A DNA stretch of 64,000 bases. It comes from Hydrangea macrophylla (taxonomy: Eukaryota; Streptophyta; Magnoliopsida; Cornales; Hydrangeaceae). Where the stretch lies: the NCBI GenBank assembly GCA_033977485.1, contig CM066991.1:31617850-31681849 (forward strand), in the 5' to 3' direction. Position 1 is the stretch's first letter. Every line of letters begins with the position of its first letter. The position numbers and the translations under genes are program-made. A model generated the notes under the pieces. That model was given only the letters and a program-made list of their open reading frames with translations. It searched no databases and was not told where the DNA came from. This document shows, in pieces, positions 34,034 to 43,423 of this stretch.

Positions 34034-36368
34034 GATTGTGGATATCGTAATTTTTCTACGCACAACTTTTTTCAAAATCTTTTTCAAATTCAAATTGAAA
34101 AAATTGAGTCGCCACTTAATTTTTAAAAGGAAAATTAAGAAACTACTTTTAAAGCAAACTGATCTTTTTAGAAACCAGAGATTGACTAGGTCCGGGGATT
34201 ATGGAATGAGAGAGGAGGAGCCCGGCGGACTAAAACACCCACTCTCATCCTATCTCGCGATAGGCCTCTACTCAACATTCTTTTTATCGAATTATTAATC
34301 TACATGTGCCATCGACTAATACATATGTATATATGCATTACAAAAGTATGGCCAAAGGGTGTAAAATTGCTAATGGTAAAAATAGCATTCAAAACCACAT
34401 AATTCACTTAGCATGCAAGATGATATGCAACAAAGGACAAGAAAACTTACTCGGGATCCAGCCGCGATATTAAACTTGTAATGCATGCAAAAATGAAGTT
34501 CCTAAGAAAAGGTCTCTAATCACATATACACATAAGGCAAAACCTGATTCTAAGGGGTCGCGCATGGAGTCAAAAATCAATAAAATAAAGAAATTAAATA
34601 GGCTAAAGAGGGGATTGAGAAACCATACATTAAATGGCGCTGCAAAACAAGGGTTAGTCCACATACTTTAGAAAGAATGTGTAATATCAAATAATTATTC
34701 CTAAACATCTAACTTAATTCTATCAAGTGGAAGAAATGACGTAATTATGAATTCTAATACCAATCTATATGGATGAATGTGTATGATTACATAGATATGA
34801 ACAAGAATAAGCTATTGGTTTATTTCTTGGTTTGGATCATTTAGCATCTGTATTTAAGCTTAAATAATCAATATTTCTTAGAAAGATCATTTAGACCATT
34901 GTTTGCAAGATATACCAAAATTGTGACAAAATTCTAAAAATTGTTGAGAGCAGATCAGAACTTCAAAGAAATAAAAAGCATGCTTCCCATGCTTTGATCA
35001 TGATGATTTTTGGACTCAAGATGCCTCTGTGAGTCTAGTTTGTAATCCAAAAAGAAAATCAAAGTTCCAACGATTAGATCTCCGGGAATCATGTAAATAC
35101 CAGACATCATTCAGGAATTTCCAACTCTCTGTCAAGAGAATTTGTACGATTTTTTAAAAATAGTAAAAACATCTAAAAGGCTCTAATCCTTTTAGGAGAT
35201 CTTATTAACTCATTACATTTCATAGAAAAAACTTATTTGGGGTCACCAATACTTGATTAGGGTTCTGATTTACTCATTTCAAAAGGGAGTTGCTGTTCTG
35301 AAACTCTGGATAGATTGTTGTTGTTACCCAAAACCCATGACAAAACCACTCTTAACCATAAAATCTCATTAAAACAAATTTGCAGTGGTGGAACTCTGAG
35401 TTATAGACACTTTCCCGTTGGTTTTATTCAGTTCCAACGGTTCGATGTTTATCTAAAAATTCTTGATCAAAGGTGGTCATTGAATTCATTGCACCATTTG
35501 TTCAAGTTCATCTTTGTTGGTTAACCCCAACTATTAAACCATGAAGTTGGGCTTAATCCAAACTACTTCTCCTACCATTTGATGGTCATTGGAGACTAAG
35601 GGCACTTAAACTTGTGGATTTTAATGAAGTATGAAGAAACTTCATAAAACCTCAACACAGTGAACTTAAACCATGAAGATAGGCTTAGGTTCAAATTATT
35701 CCTCCTACCATTTGATGGTCATTGGAGACTAAGGACACTTAGACTTATGGATTTTTAATGAAGTATGAAGAAACTTCATAAAATCCCAAGGTAGTGAATT
35801 CAAACTATGGTAAAATCTTGAACCCATTAGCTCAATACACTAATATTAACCTCAATCCTCTCATGAATCATGAGTTCATAAGAATATTGAGGGATTCTAA
35901 ACACAAGGATTCAAGTAAGACATTGAATAGTCTTATGAATCTCAAGAATATACATAGTACAACAAAAAAGGAATCAAAGTTCAAGCAACATCAAACTCCA
36001 AGATTTATTTAAACTTTAATCCCAAGGCTATTTGATCCAAACTAATGAAATGAGAGTTTAATCACAATATATGTGGTGTGTGATGAATTGATGTAGGAAG
36101 AGAGGTTTTGAAAATGTATAAAAGATCCTAGGTATCTATATATTGTGATTGAACTTGAATGTTAAAACTATGTAGTTTAGAGCTTACCTCTAATTATCCT
36201 CAACTTTTGGTTGCTTTAAGACTCTTCAAGGAGTAATCAAGCTCTTCTTCTTGCTCTTTCTTGCAAATTCTCTTTATTACTCTACTTAATTTAGAAAGTT
36301 CTTAGAGGATAATCAATATTGGGATCCTAACATTCTAATTTTCAAATCCCTATTAATGGGATACACAT

Positions 36369-36382
36369 CCTCTATATATAGG
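36369..36382 (-). promoter_or_regulatory. TATA box, right F LTR
   Basis: Minus strand CCTATATATAGAGG, identical to the left copy. This is the copy that would drive the F transcript. Confidence 0.72.
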
Positions 36383-36479
36383 CAATCTTTGGAGGGTTAT
36401 TTTCGCAGCCAAAACCCTAATTCCGGGTGCCTTTTGAAGATATAAAACGACCTATTTTAGGATAGGTTTGTCTAAAAAT

Positions 36480-36715
36480 GGCAGCACTCGGGAGATATCC
36501 GCGGCACTCAATGAATGTCATTGTGGCACTCACTATTTGCCGGAACGACATTCAAAGAATGCCGCATCGGCACTCACGGAGTGCCGCAGACAACTCCTCG
36601 AACTGCCATTTTTCGTGAATGTTCAATTTTTTTGCAGCACTTAGTGAAATTCGCGGCATTCACGGAGTGCCATTCCAGCACTTCGTAGAGTGCCACACGG
36701 CATACCGTGACTACT
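36480..36715. repeat. CGGCACTCA/TGAGTGCCG palindrome cluster, right F LTR
   Basis: Copies include gcggcactcaatgaatgtc, cggcactcacggagtgccg (nearly perfect) and cacttcgtagagtgcc. Same location relative to the TATA box as in the left LTR. Confidence 0.78.
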
Positions 36716-36911
36716 GCAGAATTTACCATATGCTATTTTTCCTCTATTTTCTCTTTTCCTCTCTTTTTCTTTTTGTTTTGAATTGAAAGAGCCTTTGGAA
36801 GAGCTTGAATCACCTTCGGAAGTCTTGGATTAGTCAGACGCTTGTCATCATTGGAACTTAGAGGTAATACTCTCCTTAATTTGACATGTGGTCAAAATTA
36901 GGGTGTCTACA

Positions 36912-37870
36912 GTGGTGCTCTTCCCATTTGAAGTCATCATTGGCCTTAATTTTCAATAGTGAAGACCAAACATGTGTCTTTCTGGAGCAGTTGGAGATAA
37001 ACCTTTTCAAAAAGTTTAATTGCCCAAGCAGCCTTTGCAATTCCATCTTATTGGTTGGGGCTTTGGCTGATTGGATAGATTGAGCTTTATTTTTTGTTTA
37101 TTTCTATTCCCCTTTAGTGCACCAGAAATCCTAGATAGTTTCCTATAGTTATGCATAATGCGCACTTCAATGGGTTATCTTAAGCTTGTGGGCCTTCGCC
37201 TGCTCAATGGCCTTTCCCAGATCCTTTAGATGTTCCATCTTTTCTCCGGACTTTACCACTACATCATCGATGTACACTTCCATAAATTGACTGATCATGT
37301 CATGAAAGATTAAATTCATAGCCTATTGGTAAGTTGTTCTCGGGTTCTTCAAGCCGAACATCATTACTACCTAATCAAAGCTCCCAATAGCACCTAGGCT
37401 AAAAGTAACCATAGGAGCTCTAGATGGTTCCACATGCCTACTGTGTTCCTGATTGGCTAACAAATTTCCTAAGGAAGAGGTTCATTTTCCTTGTGGGATG
37501 CCACCATCTTTCATATAAGGGTTAAGGTATATTTTTGGGGTGGCATTCAGATTTTCACCATTGCCACCTGGGCCAACAACCCTTCAACAGTGTGAAGGAA
37601 GCTTTCACTGGCTCTCTAAGCTACGACCTGAGTGATATGAGAAGATAATAGACCCAGTGAAGCTATCAATGGGGCTAGGGTGTTCTCGAATCTCTCTACT
37701 ATAGAATCAATCAGGATAGCCATAGACTCCTTGCCAAGATCGATAACGACCTGCTCTTGGCGGCCTGTGGTTTTCTCCTCACCCTCTTCATGAATATCTG
37801 GAGGTTTTAGTTAGGAAGCTTAGTGTTTTTATTCGTAGGCATGTAGTACTAATTATTCCACCGAGAGTGT
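36912..37870 (-). pseudogene. Element E RT and gag start, decayed
   Basis: Minus strand. Gag start near 37800-37650 (LGKESMAILIDSIVERFENT), then a deletion straight into RT (GLKNPRTTYQ) with the catalytic YIDD preserved at 37263-37274, followed by KMELQRLLGQLNFLKRFISN and KANDDFKWEEHH at the F junction. Protease and most of gag are missing. The frame continues at 23277 on the other side of F. Confidence 0.82.
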
Positions 37871-37875
37871 CAAAA

Positions 37876-38055
37876 ATGTTTTCTCTATTATGTGTTTGGG
37901 CCTGCTACAGCCAAAAGTGGTTCAACAGAGCAAAACTAAAGTTTCCTAACAAAGCAAATGCAAGTGCTGCAAAAGGCTTAAAAAGAAATCTAACTTCTAA
38001 CACAAAGAAAGTATTAGTGAGTAGGAAAGTACCCTCATCGAAAGGTTCAATAGAA
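37876..38055 (-). repeat. Remnant of the 5' LTR of element E
   Basis: About 180 bp similar to 8264-8450 (aaaagtggtt, tttcctaac, gcaaaaggcttaaaaagaaa, aacttctaa). It is next to a degenerate primer site (minus TTTGACACTCTCGGTGG), comparable to the TTTGACGCCTTCTGTGGG of G1. The rest of the LTR is lost. Confidence 0.68.
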
Positions 38056-38889
38056 ATCTAACTTTTATTATTCAAATTCAGATACAAAGAGGTTTTGAGT
38101 AGCTTTTTTGGCCCAAATAGTGCCAAACTTCATGACATACTTCAAGAGACCTGTTTGCCGGACTAATGATTGGAGCCTTATTAATTATTGATTTCTTTAG
38201 TAATATTTGCTATCTACCAGTATGTGTTTTAATTTCTTTGTTTTATTTTAACAAGGAAAACTGCTGCCGTGGTAAGGAGCTCAGTCAGATGGTGTGGCAT
38301 ATGATTTCTTGGTAGTAGGCCTGTTTTTATCTATTTTACTTATTTCACTTTTTTAGTAATTGCAATTAATTTATTCTTTTAATACATGTTGTTGCTGATG
38401 ATTTGTAGAAAATATAAAAGCCAAGCCTTTTTCTAATCACTTATGAGCGATTGCTTTAAATATTGTGAGCACTTGGACTAACTTTTCAACACCTTTGAAA
38501 AATATGATTTCTTTTCAGACTTTAAAAATCTTTTGTAAAATGCTCTAGTTTGTAGTATGGTGAAAAATATCTTCTTCTAAAAAGTGAAGAATATAAAAGC
38601 TAAACCAAAGGGGCTCTTAATACTAAAACTTTGGTTGAGTAGTATCTTAAAAAATTTTACAAGCCATTTAGTACAAATTGAAAATAACCCCTACATAGCA
38701 CATGTTATCGCCTACTTTACATAAATTTCCAAACTCGTACTTTTAATATTTGGAAACTAACGAATCCTCGTATTGGTGTTTCCTAGCTCTTCCTTTTTCT
38801 TCAATTTCAACTATTCTGACTAATCAAAGGCCTTCTTATCATCATCTTACTGCAATTATACTCCATTATAGAATTATTATTCTCTGGTA
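38056..38889. other. Unassigned AT-rich segment between E and G1
   Basis: About 830 bases with no retroelement motif. The strings ttttaacaag/gaaaactgctgccgtgg...ttcttg/gtagta (near 38250-38315) look exon-like with splice-type borders, but no protein could be identified. It could be residual host sequence or an older element. Confidence 0.35.
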
Positions 38890-39225
38890 TGTCCAAAATT
38901 ATCCGTTCATGGAGTCAAGTCGCCATATCGTTAGAGGATTTCCGAGCACTCCGTCGAAGGCGCCTACAATTCCGTGATCCCGAGCTTGCTCGCTACAACC
39001 GTTCGGTATGGGGCACACAACCCAGTTACATAGGGCTGCATTCTGCGAATCCAGCTTAACCAACAAGTTTTTGATCAGTCTCCTAATCCGGTTAGAAGAT
39101 TGAAGGAATGAATATAGTAGTTTCCTAAACCATTTAGGAAACTCCCCCAAATTCATGCAAGATAACTGTAATCAGATTAGGCTTCCTAATCTGCAGAACT
39201 TACCATGTATAGGGGGTCTCTTGTA

Positions 39226-39235
39226 TCTATAAAAG
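39226..39235 (+). promoter_or_regulatory. TATA box of the G LTR
   Basis: tctataaaag. The transcript start is expected near 39258. The whole region is deleted from the middle LTR. Confidence 0.75.
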
Positions 39236-39244
39236 AGACCGCCT

Positions 39245-39262
39245 ACCCCCCACTAGGGGGGT
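39245..39262 (+). other. G/C hairpin at the expected transcript start of G
   Basis: ACCCCCC-ACTA-GGGGGGT, a perfect 7-bp stem with a 4-base loop, 10 bp downstream of the TATA box. Confidence 0.8.
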
Positions 39263-39499
39263 CGCATTCTAACAAAAAAGAATAGCATATCATTCTCACT
39301 CATACGCATACACCCTATCGGTTTTACTGGGAGTGCCGCCCAATTGTTGGCTCACCAGGCCTGCCGATGATCTACTAGTAAAGCGCTCTGACGCACCCGT
39401 GGATGTAGGTCACCTTGTTAATGGGACCGAACCATATACAAACTCTTGTGTCCCAATATCTCTCTCTAAATCTCTCTTACCAATTTTCGGCATCAACAG

Positions 39500-39520
39500 T
39501 TTGACGCCTTCTGTGGGAAA
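39500..39520 (+). other. Primer binding site of G1
   Basis: TTTGACGCCTTCTGTGGGAA. The G2 copy reads TTTGGCGCCTTTTGTGGGAA (59551-59570). The TTTGGCGCC...TGTGGGAA class is common in this group of gypsy elements. Confidence 0.85.
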
Positions 39521-39560
39521 CGACTGCATTCTCCGAAAACAAATCTCTGACTGATCAACA

Positions 39561-39904
39561 TGCCTTCAAAAAAAGGTAAGAACACCACCGCCACGACGGG
39601 GCCGAACGCCTCTATGACTTTCGAGCAGGTCACGGCAGCTCTCGCACAACTCCTAGAAGGCCAGCGGCGGACCCAACAGCAGATTTAGGCGCTGCTGGCC
39701 TGGCAAGCTAAGTTCCCCCAAATCGAGGAGCAGCCCGAGAAAGGGGCACCTATTCGGAAGCCTCCACGGGTCATATAACATTCCCACACTGTGCCTGCGT
39801 CTCTGCCAGGTTAGAGACGGCGTGGAGATGACAAACATAGCCAGGTGCTCAGGCGAACCCGACGACTAGCCCAGGCTAACCCATGCTGGACGGGAGACGC
39901 CAGA
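39561..39904 (+). pseudogene. G1 gag, N-terminal part, up to the C insertion
   Basis: ATG at 39561 (MPSKKGKNTTATTGPNASM), then FEQVTAALAQLLEGQRRTQQQI and an in-frame TAG, continuing ALLAWQAKFPQIEEQ with further stops. The same TAG is present in G2. The frame is cut at 39904 by C and resumes at 47032. Confidence 0.8.
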
Positions 39905-40293
39905 TGATTCGAGGTGAAAAGTGTATGTTTATAGCGTATTACACGGTCTTTTATGCATACTTTTATCCCCAAGTCCCTAGATTTAGATGCATATCAATGA
40001 TTAAGTGTTTTCTATGATGTTGAGACTCAAACATGTGTTTTTACACTATTTTACAAGTCATGGAAAGCAAACATTGCATAGAAAGTGATTCTGGTGGATA
40101 GAACAACGGAAGCAGCTGAGAAAACGCCATTTTTGACAATGAAGACTTCAGATTTGGAAGCTTTTCCCAAATATATAAAATGTAGATCTTTGAGTTACGG
40201 TCGCGTGGCCGCAAACGAGAGGTCAATCTGAGGTCCGAGTGAAAGGTTATGGCCATTCTCCCATCGGTGCGCAGAGCTGTCAAAATCATAGAG

Positions 40294-40363
40294 TTCAAGC
40301 GATTGAAGAAGAGTTCAATCGATCGAACCTTTGATCGATCGAACTAAGCTCGATCGATCGAAC
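40294..40363. repeat. GATCGATCGAA palindromes upstream of the C TATA box (5' LTR)
   Basis: About four copies of the TTCGATCGATCGAA type (some degenerate: ttcaagcgattgaa, ttcaatcgatcgaa, ctcgatcgatcgaa), ending about 40 bp before the TATA box. Confidence 0.9.
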
Positions 40364-40403
40364 TTTATATTCACCCAAAAGTTGCATAAACTCTGCGGGG
40401 AAC

Positions 40404-40416
40404 CCTATATATAAGC
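40404..40416 (+). promoter_or_regulatory. TATA box of the C 5' LTR
   Basis: ctatatataagcc, conserved in the 3' LTR (45905-45918). Transcription is expected to start near 40440, by analogy. Confidence 0.75.
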
Positions 40417-40780
40417 CGTTTTGACGCCAGACGAAGGGAGGACGCTCCAAAACTCAAAAAACAGCAGTTTTAGGGTAGTTTTAGGGTTAGATTAGGTGTA
40501 GATTAGGTTAGATTTATGTTTTCTTCCTCCTTTTTCATTGTTTTACTCAAGATTATTGAAGATTGATGTTTATTTCAAGTTTGTTTCAAGTTATTTTCAG
40601 ATTATTACAGGTTTTTCCATCCCTTTTCTTTATTTCATTGTTTATTACTTTAGTTACTATGATCGCTATGTTTTACTATTTCTGTACTTGTTTATTCATG
40701 TTTCCGTAGTTTAGACGTTGGGAATATGTGATGAAACATTGATTATTAGCCTCTGCCATGCAATCTTTAGAAACCTTGGG

Positions 40781-40899
40781 CTCGATCGATCGAAGGTATT
40801 TCGATCGATCGAACCAGAGATAGTCAAGCGATGGAAGGCATTTCGATCGATTGAAGGATGATGTTGTCCGATCGATCGAGAGCGCTTCGATCGATCGAA
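40781..40899. repeat. GATCGATCGAA palindromes downstream of the C start site (5' LTR)
   Basis: Six copies in 119 bp: ctcgatcgatcgaa, ttcgatcgatcgaa, a degenerate tcaagcgatggaa, ttcgatcgattgaa, ccgatcgatcgag, ttcgatcgatcgaa. They should be in the transcribed R-U5 leader. Confidence 0.92.
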
Positions 40900-41536
40900 C
40901 ATGTTAATTCCTGAGATGATTCTTTTAAGTATTCCATGACTTTCTGTTTTAGAAATCTGTCATCAAATTGTCCCAATAAGCTCAGTTTGTCAAAACAGTT
41001 TTTTAGAACTTAAAGCCTTAAGGCTATTTCCTTCAATGACTTTTGAAAACCACTTTGAATGCTAACACCATTTAGAGTGCAAGTAATAACCATTGTTTTA
41101 AACCGTCTTCTATGTATTTTAAATCATTTGTGATGATGTAGTCCCGGTCATGAAAGGGTTATTGATTCTTTATCTTTAGAAAAATACGGAATACTGAAGA
41201 GGAATAAACTCCATAAAACATTAGTGAGTATGCATGGTAGATGGTTAGGATCAATGTGGATTCACGAGTTTCCAACACCTTTAGTTCATCTGTTTAATTA
41301 GTTATGTTTCTTTATACTTTAGTTTATTAGTTAGTTTACTTTAATTAATTAGGATTCGTAGAACCTTCACTTCTATATTCTTATTTTCTTTTCTTTTGTT
41401 TTAGGTTATAACTTAGTAGACATTCTCCCTATTTCTTCCCTGTGGGATCGACCTGGACTTATCCAGTATTACTTGCACGATCACCTACACTTGGGTGTTG
41501 CACAAGAGCGCACAACTTTTTAGTCGTGTCAAGTTT

Positions 41537-41555
41537 TTGGCGCCGTTGCCGGGGA
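41537..41555 (+). other. Primer binding site of C (Athila type)
   Basis: TTGGCGCCGTTGCCGGGGA, five bases after the LTR end. Confidence 0.92.
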
Positions 41556-41606
41556 AGGCAACTAGGTTAGGATTTTACTAAGTTTTTCCATTTTTCTTCT
41601 TTTACT

Positions 41607-41651
41607 AAAAAAAAAAAAAAAAAAAATTCATTGGACTTTTTCTCTCACAAG

Positions 41652-41687
<36 letters not shown>
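41607..41687. repeat. Two long poly-A tracts in the C leader
   Basis: A runs of about 20 (41607-41626) and 36 (41652-41687), just before the ORF start. Reverse-strand poly-Phe ORFs over them are artefacts. Confidence 0.95.
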
Positions 41688-41692
<5 letters not shown>

Positions 41693-41716
41693 TTTGTTTA
41701 AATATTTTGGGTAAAC

Positions 41717-43423
41717 ATGTCTTATCCAAATTACCCTCCATACAACACAAATACCACGAATGGGTACACATTAGGTAATGAGAACTATACCCCGAGTTGG
41801 CAAGCACCCACATATGATGCACATTATCAACCTGAGTGCTACCAATCACCACAATGGGAAAACCATCGTGTTAGTCCCCCATGTTATCAAACGTATCAAG
41901 AACCTCCACCTGGAGAGTTCTATCAATCGCAATGGGGATATAACCAAAATGATAGTGTAGGATATAGTAGTAGTTCCCACGATTACCAAATGCACCAAGA
42001 CTTTCCTTCTGGGGAGTCTTGCACACAAACACAATGGGAAGGGGACTATTACCAACAACAATGGGGTGAAACTTCATATAGTTATAATGAGGAGAATAAC
42101 CAAGTTGAGGATAATGGTATGTTAGAATTGCTGCTTAGTGAAATGAAAAGGCTAGAGAGTGCAATTGATAAATTAGGAGCTAGATATCAACAAGCATTTG
42201 ATAGCCAACCTTTAGAAGACTATGCCAGTCCTTCAACGCTACAGCCTGAATTTCAAAACACTAACAATGGAATGGAATTAGAGGACAATGATGGGTTCAT
42301 ACCGAGTGAGGTTAACAACTCATTTGAGAAAGTGATAACCCAACAAGAACTCCAAAACCAAACCATTGAGCATGAAGTTGTAGAACCATCTTCTCCTCAA
42401 CGTACAACCCCAGACATCAACTCCTTCACTGCCTGGATAAAACTGCACAATCTCTTTGTCCAGAGCACCTCAATAGATGACATATATTGTGAGGAGAGTT
42501 ACAAGGATGAGAATGAGATTTTAAAAGATGACGAGAGTTTAGGTGATTGCACGCAATTAGGAAAGGATGAGTCCCATGTTGACTCTACCCCTACTTTTGA
42601 TAGTGACCCTAGGGAGGACGTTATTGAAAATTTTCAATTCGATTTAGATTCATGTGATATTCATGCACCCTCACCTCTCTCGGCCGAAGAGGTGGTGTCA
42701 CCAAGTTGCCCATCACCTATCCTCTCTATCAATCAAAGCTCTCGTCCTGAGCTTGAATGTTATGTGTACCTCATTCGTGAACAAACAGAATGTGTTGTGG
42801 AAGAGGATGGTAAGGATACTAGCACATGTTCTTCACAAAATTTTAACTTTCAAAATTCTTTGAGAGAAGACTTGGAAAATATTGGGCCCACTTTAGATGA
42901 TCTTAAAATTCAACAAGAAGCTAGCAATCTTCTAGACTGCTTGACCTTCTTGAGTGATAATGATATTGAGGCCCAAATAGATAGCTTCATCCAAGTCCAG
43001 TCCAAAACCATGTGCATAGAACAGAAATTCAATTCCTATGATTATATATCCATAGATTCTGTTCTAGGACAAGCGGAGGGTGGTGAAGCTTCATTAGAGC
43101 ATCACTTCGACCCTGCCCCTTTTATTGAACCATGGCCTCCCCCTGTTTTTAGTATTAAAATAGAGGCTGTTATAGGAAATACCAACACCAAAGATCGTTT
43201 CTTGCATATAATTCCTAAAAAGTGTGGTATTCCTTTTATAACTATTCCAAAAAAATTTGGAAGCCATAGGTTTTGCATCATCTCCTCTGACCTTGAGCCT
43301 GACATTAGTTGGGGGGAGTTGCATTTTTATGAGGATCCTAACATTCTTCTCACTGTTAAATTATTTTATTGGGAAGATCCTCAAAAATTTCGATTGTTAA
43401 TCTATGATAAAAATCTTGATTAA
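41717..43423 (+). CDS. Orphan 568-residue protein of element C, function unknown
   Basis: Single intact ORF, MSYPNYPPYN... to ...LLIYDKNLD, starting 162 bp after the primer site where gag normally starts. Residues 1-125 are low complexity, rich in Tyr/Gln/Ser/Trp, with spaced repeats of the type YQSPQWE, FYQSQWGY, CTQTQWEGDYYQQQWGE. About 130-165 is a short helix-like segment (LELLLSEMKRLESAIDKLGARYQQ). About 170-470 is acidic and probably disordered (many D/E/S). About 475-568 looks folded and hydrophobic (VFSIKIEAVIGN, FITIPKKFGSHRFCIISSDLEPD, VKLFYWEDPQKFRLLIYD). No zinc knuckle, protease, RT, RNase H or integrase motif is seen. The N-terminus recalls the Tyr/Gln/Pro-rich linkers of Athila Gag proteins, but the relation is unproven. 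An intact ORF in a young element suggests it is maintained. Confidence 0.85.
   Translation: MSYPNYPPYNTNTTNGYTLGNENYTPSWQAPTYDAHYQPECYQSPQWENHRVSPPCYQTYQEPPPGEFYQSQWGYNQNDSVGYSSSSHDYQMHQDFPSGESCTQTQWEGDYYQQQWGETSYSYNEENNQVEDNGMLELLLSEMKRLESAIDKLGARYQQAFDSQPLEDYASPSTLQPEFQNTNNGMELEDNDGFIPSEVNNSFEKVITQQELQNQTIEHEVVEPSSPQRTTPDINSFTAWIKLHNLFVQSTSIDDIYCEESYKDENEILKDDESLGDCTQLGKDESHVDSTPTFDSDPREDVIENFQFDLDSCDIHAPSPLSAEEVVSPSCPSPILSINQSSRPELECYVYLIREQTECVVEEDGKDTSTCSSQNFNFQNSLREDLENIGPTLDDLKIQQEASNLLDCLTFLSDNDIEAQIDSFIQVQSKTMCIEQKFNSYDYISIDSVLGQAEGGEASLEHHFDPAPFIEPWPPPVFSIKIEAVIGNTNTKDRFLHIIPKKCGIPFITIPKKFGSHRFCIISSDLEPDISWGELHFYEDPNILLTVKLFYWEDPQKFRLLIYDKNLD

Larger units (their letters stand above)
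23278..36911 (-). mobile_element. Element F: 13.6 kb non-coding LTR element (LARD-like), hairpin arrays
   Basis: The ends are TGTGGATATCG (left) and GGGTGTCTACA (right), flanked by a perfect 5-bp duplication GTGGT (23273-23277 and 36912-36916). Removing F and one copy restores the E RT/RNase H reading frame. The primer site next to the right LTR sets the minus orientation. The internal 7.8 kb has no recognisable gag, protease, RT, RNase H or integrase. It consists of tandem arrays and long pyrimidine-rich spacers. This is a large non-autonomous element that must have used proteins in trans, probably from an Ogre/Tat-like relative judging by the primer site. Confidence 0.9.
34037..36911 (-). 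repeat. 5' LTR of element F (2,875 bp)
   Basis: Full ends TGTGGATATCG ... GGGTGTCTACA on plus, i.e. it starts TGTAGACACCC on minus. Numerous substitutions and several indels relative to the left LTR indicate an old insertion. The TATA box is at 36369-36382. Confidence 0.92.
8264..38055 (-). mobile_element. Element E: old Tat-like Ty3/gypsy element carrying nested insertions
   Basis: Minus strand order, from right to left: 5' LTR remnant (38055-37876), primer-site-like sequence, gag start, RT, RNase H, second RNase H, integrase, an antisense (plus-strand) gene of the plant mobile domain family, polypurine tract and 3' LTR (9356-8264). The unity of E rests on three points. The sequence at 8290-8450 matches that at 37890-38055. 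The RT/RNase H frame is restored when F and one target copy are removed. The order is that of Tat-lineage elements, which are known to carry an antisense extra ORF near the 3' LTR. All coding parts are decayed. The boundary with the D insertion on the right is not resolved. Confidence 0.75.
38890..39498 (+). repeat. 5' LTR of G1 (609 bp)
   Basis: TGTCCAAAATTATCC ... CATCAACA. The ends match the copy at 59431-59549. It contains a TATA box and a strong hairpin at the expected transcript start. Left flank is tggta; no matching right flank is available because the right LTR runs into G2. Confidence 0.9.
39905..41531 (+). repeat. 5' LTR of element C (1,627 bp)
   Basis: TG...CA ends. It contains the upstream palindrome cluster, a TATA box and the downstream palindrome cluster. 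The end region resembles the D LTR. Confidence 0.95.

Noticed and set aside
41717..43423. Reading the C ORF as a host gene captured by the element
   Set aside because: No introns, no recognised host family and the gag-like position make capture unsupported; kept as an orphan element protein.
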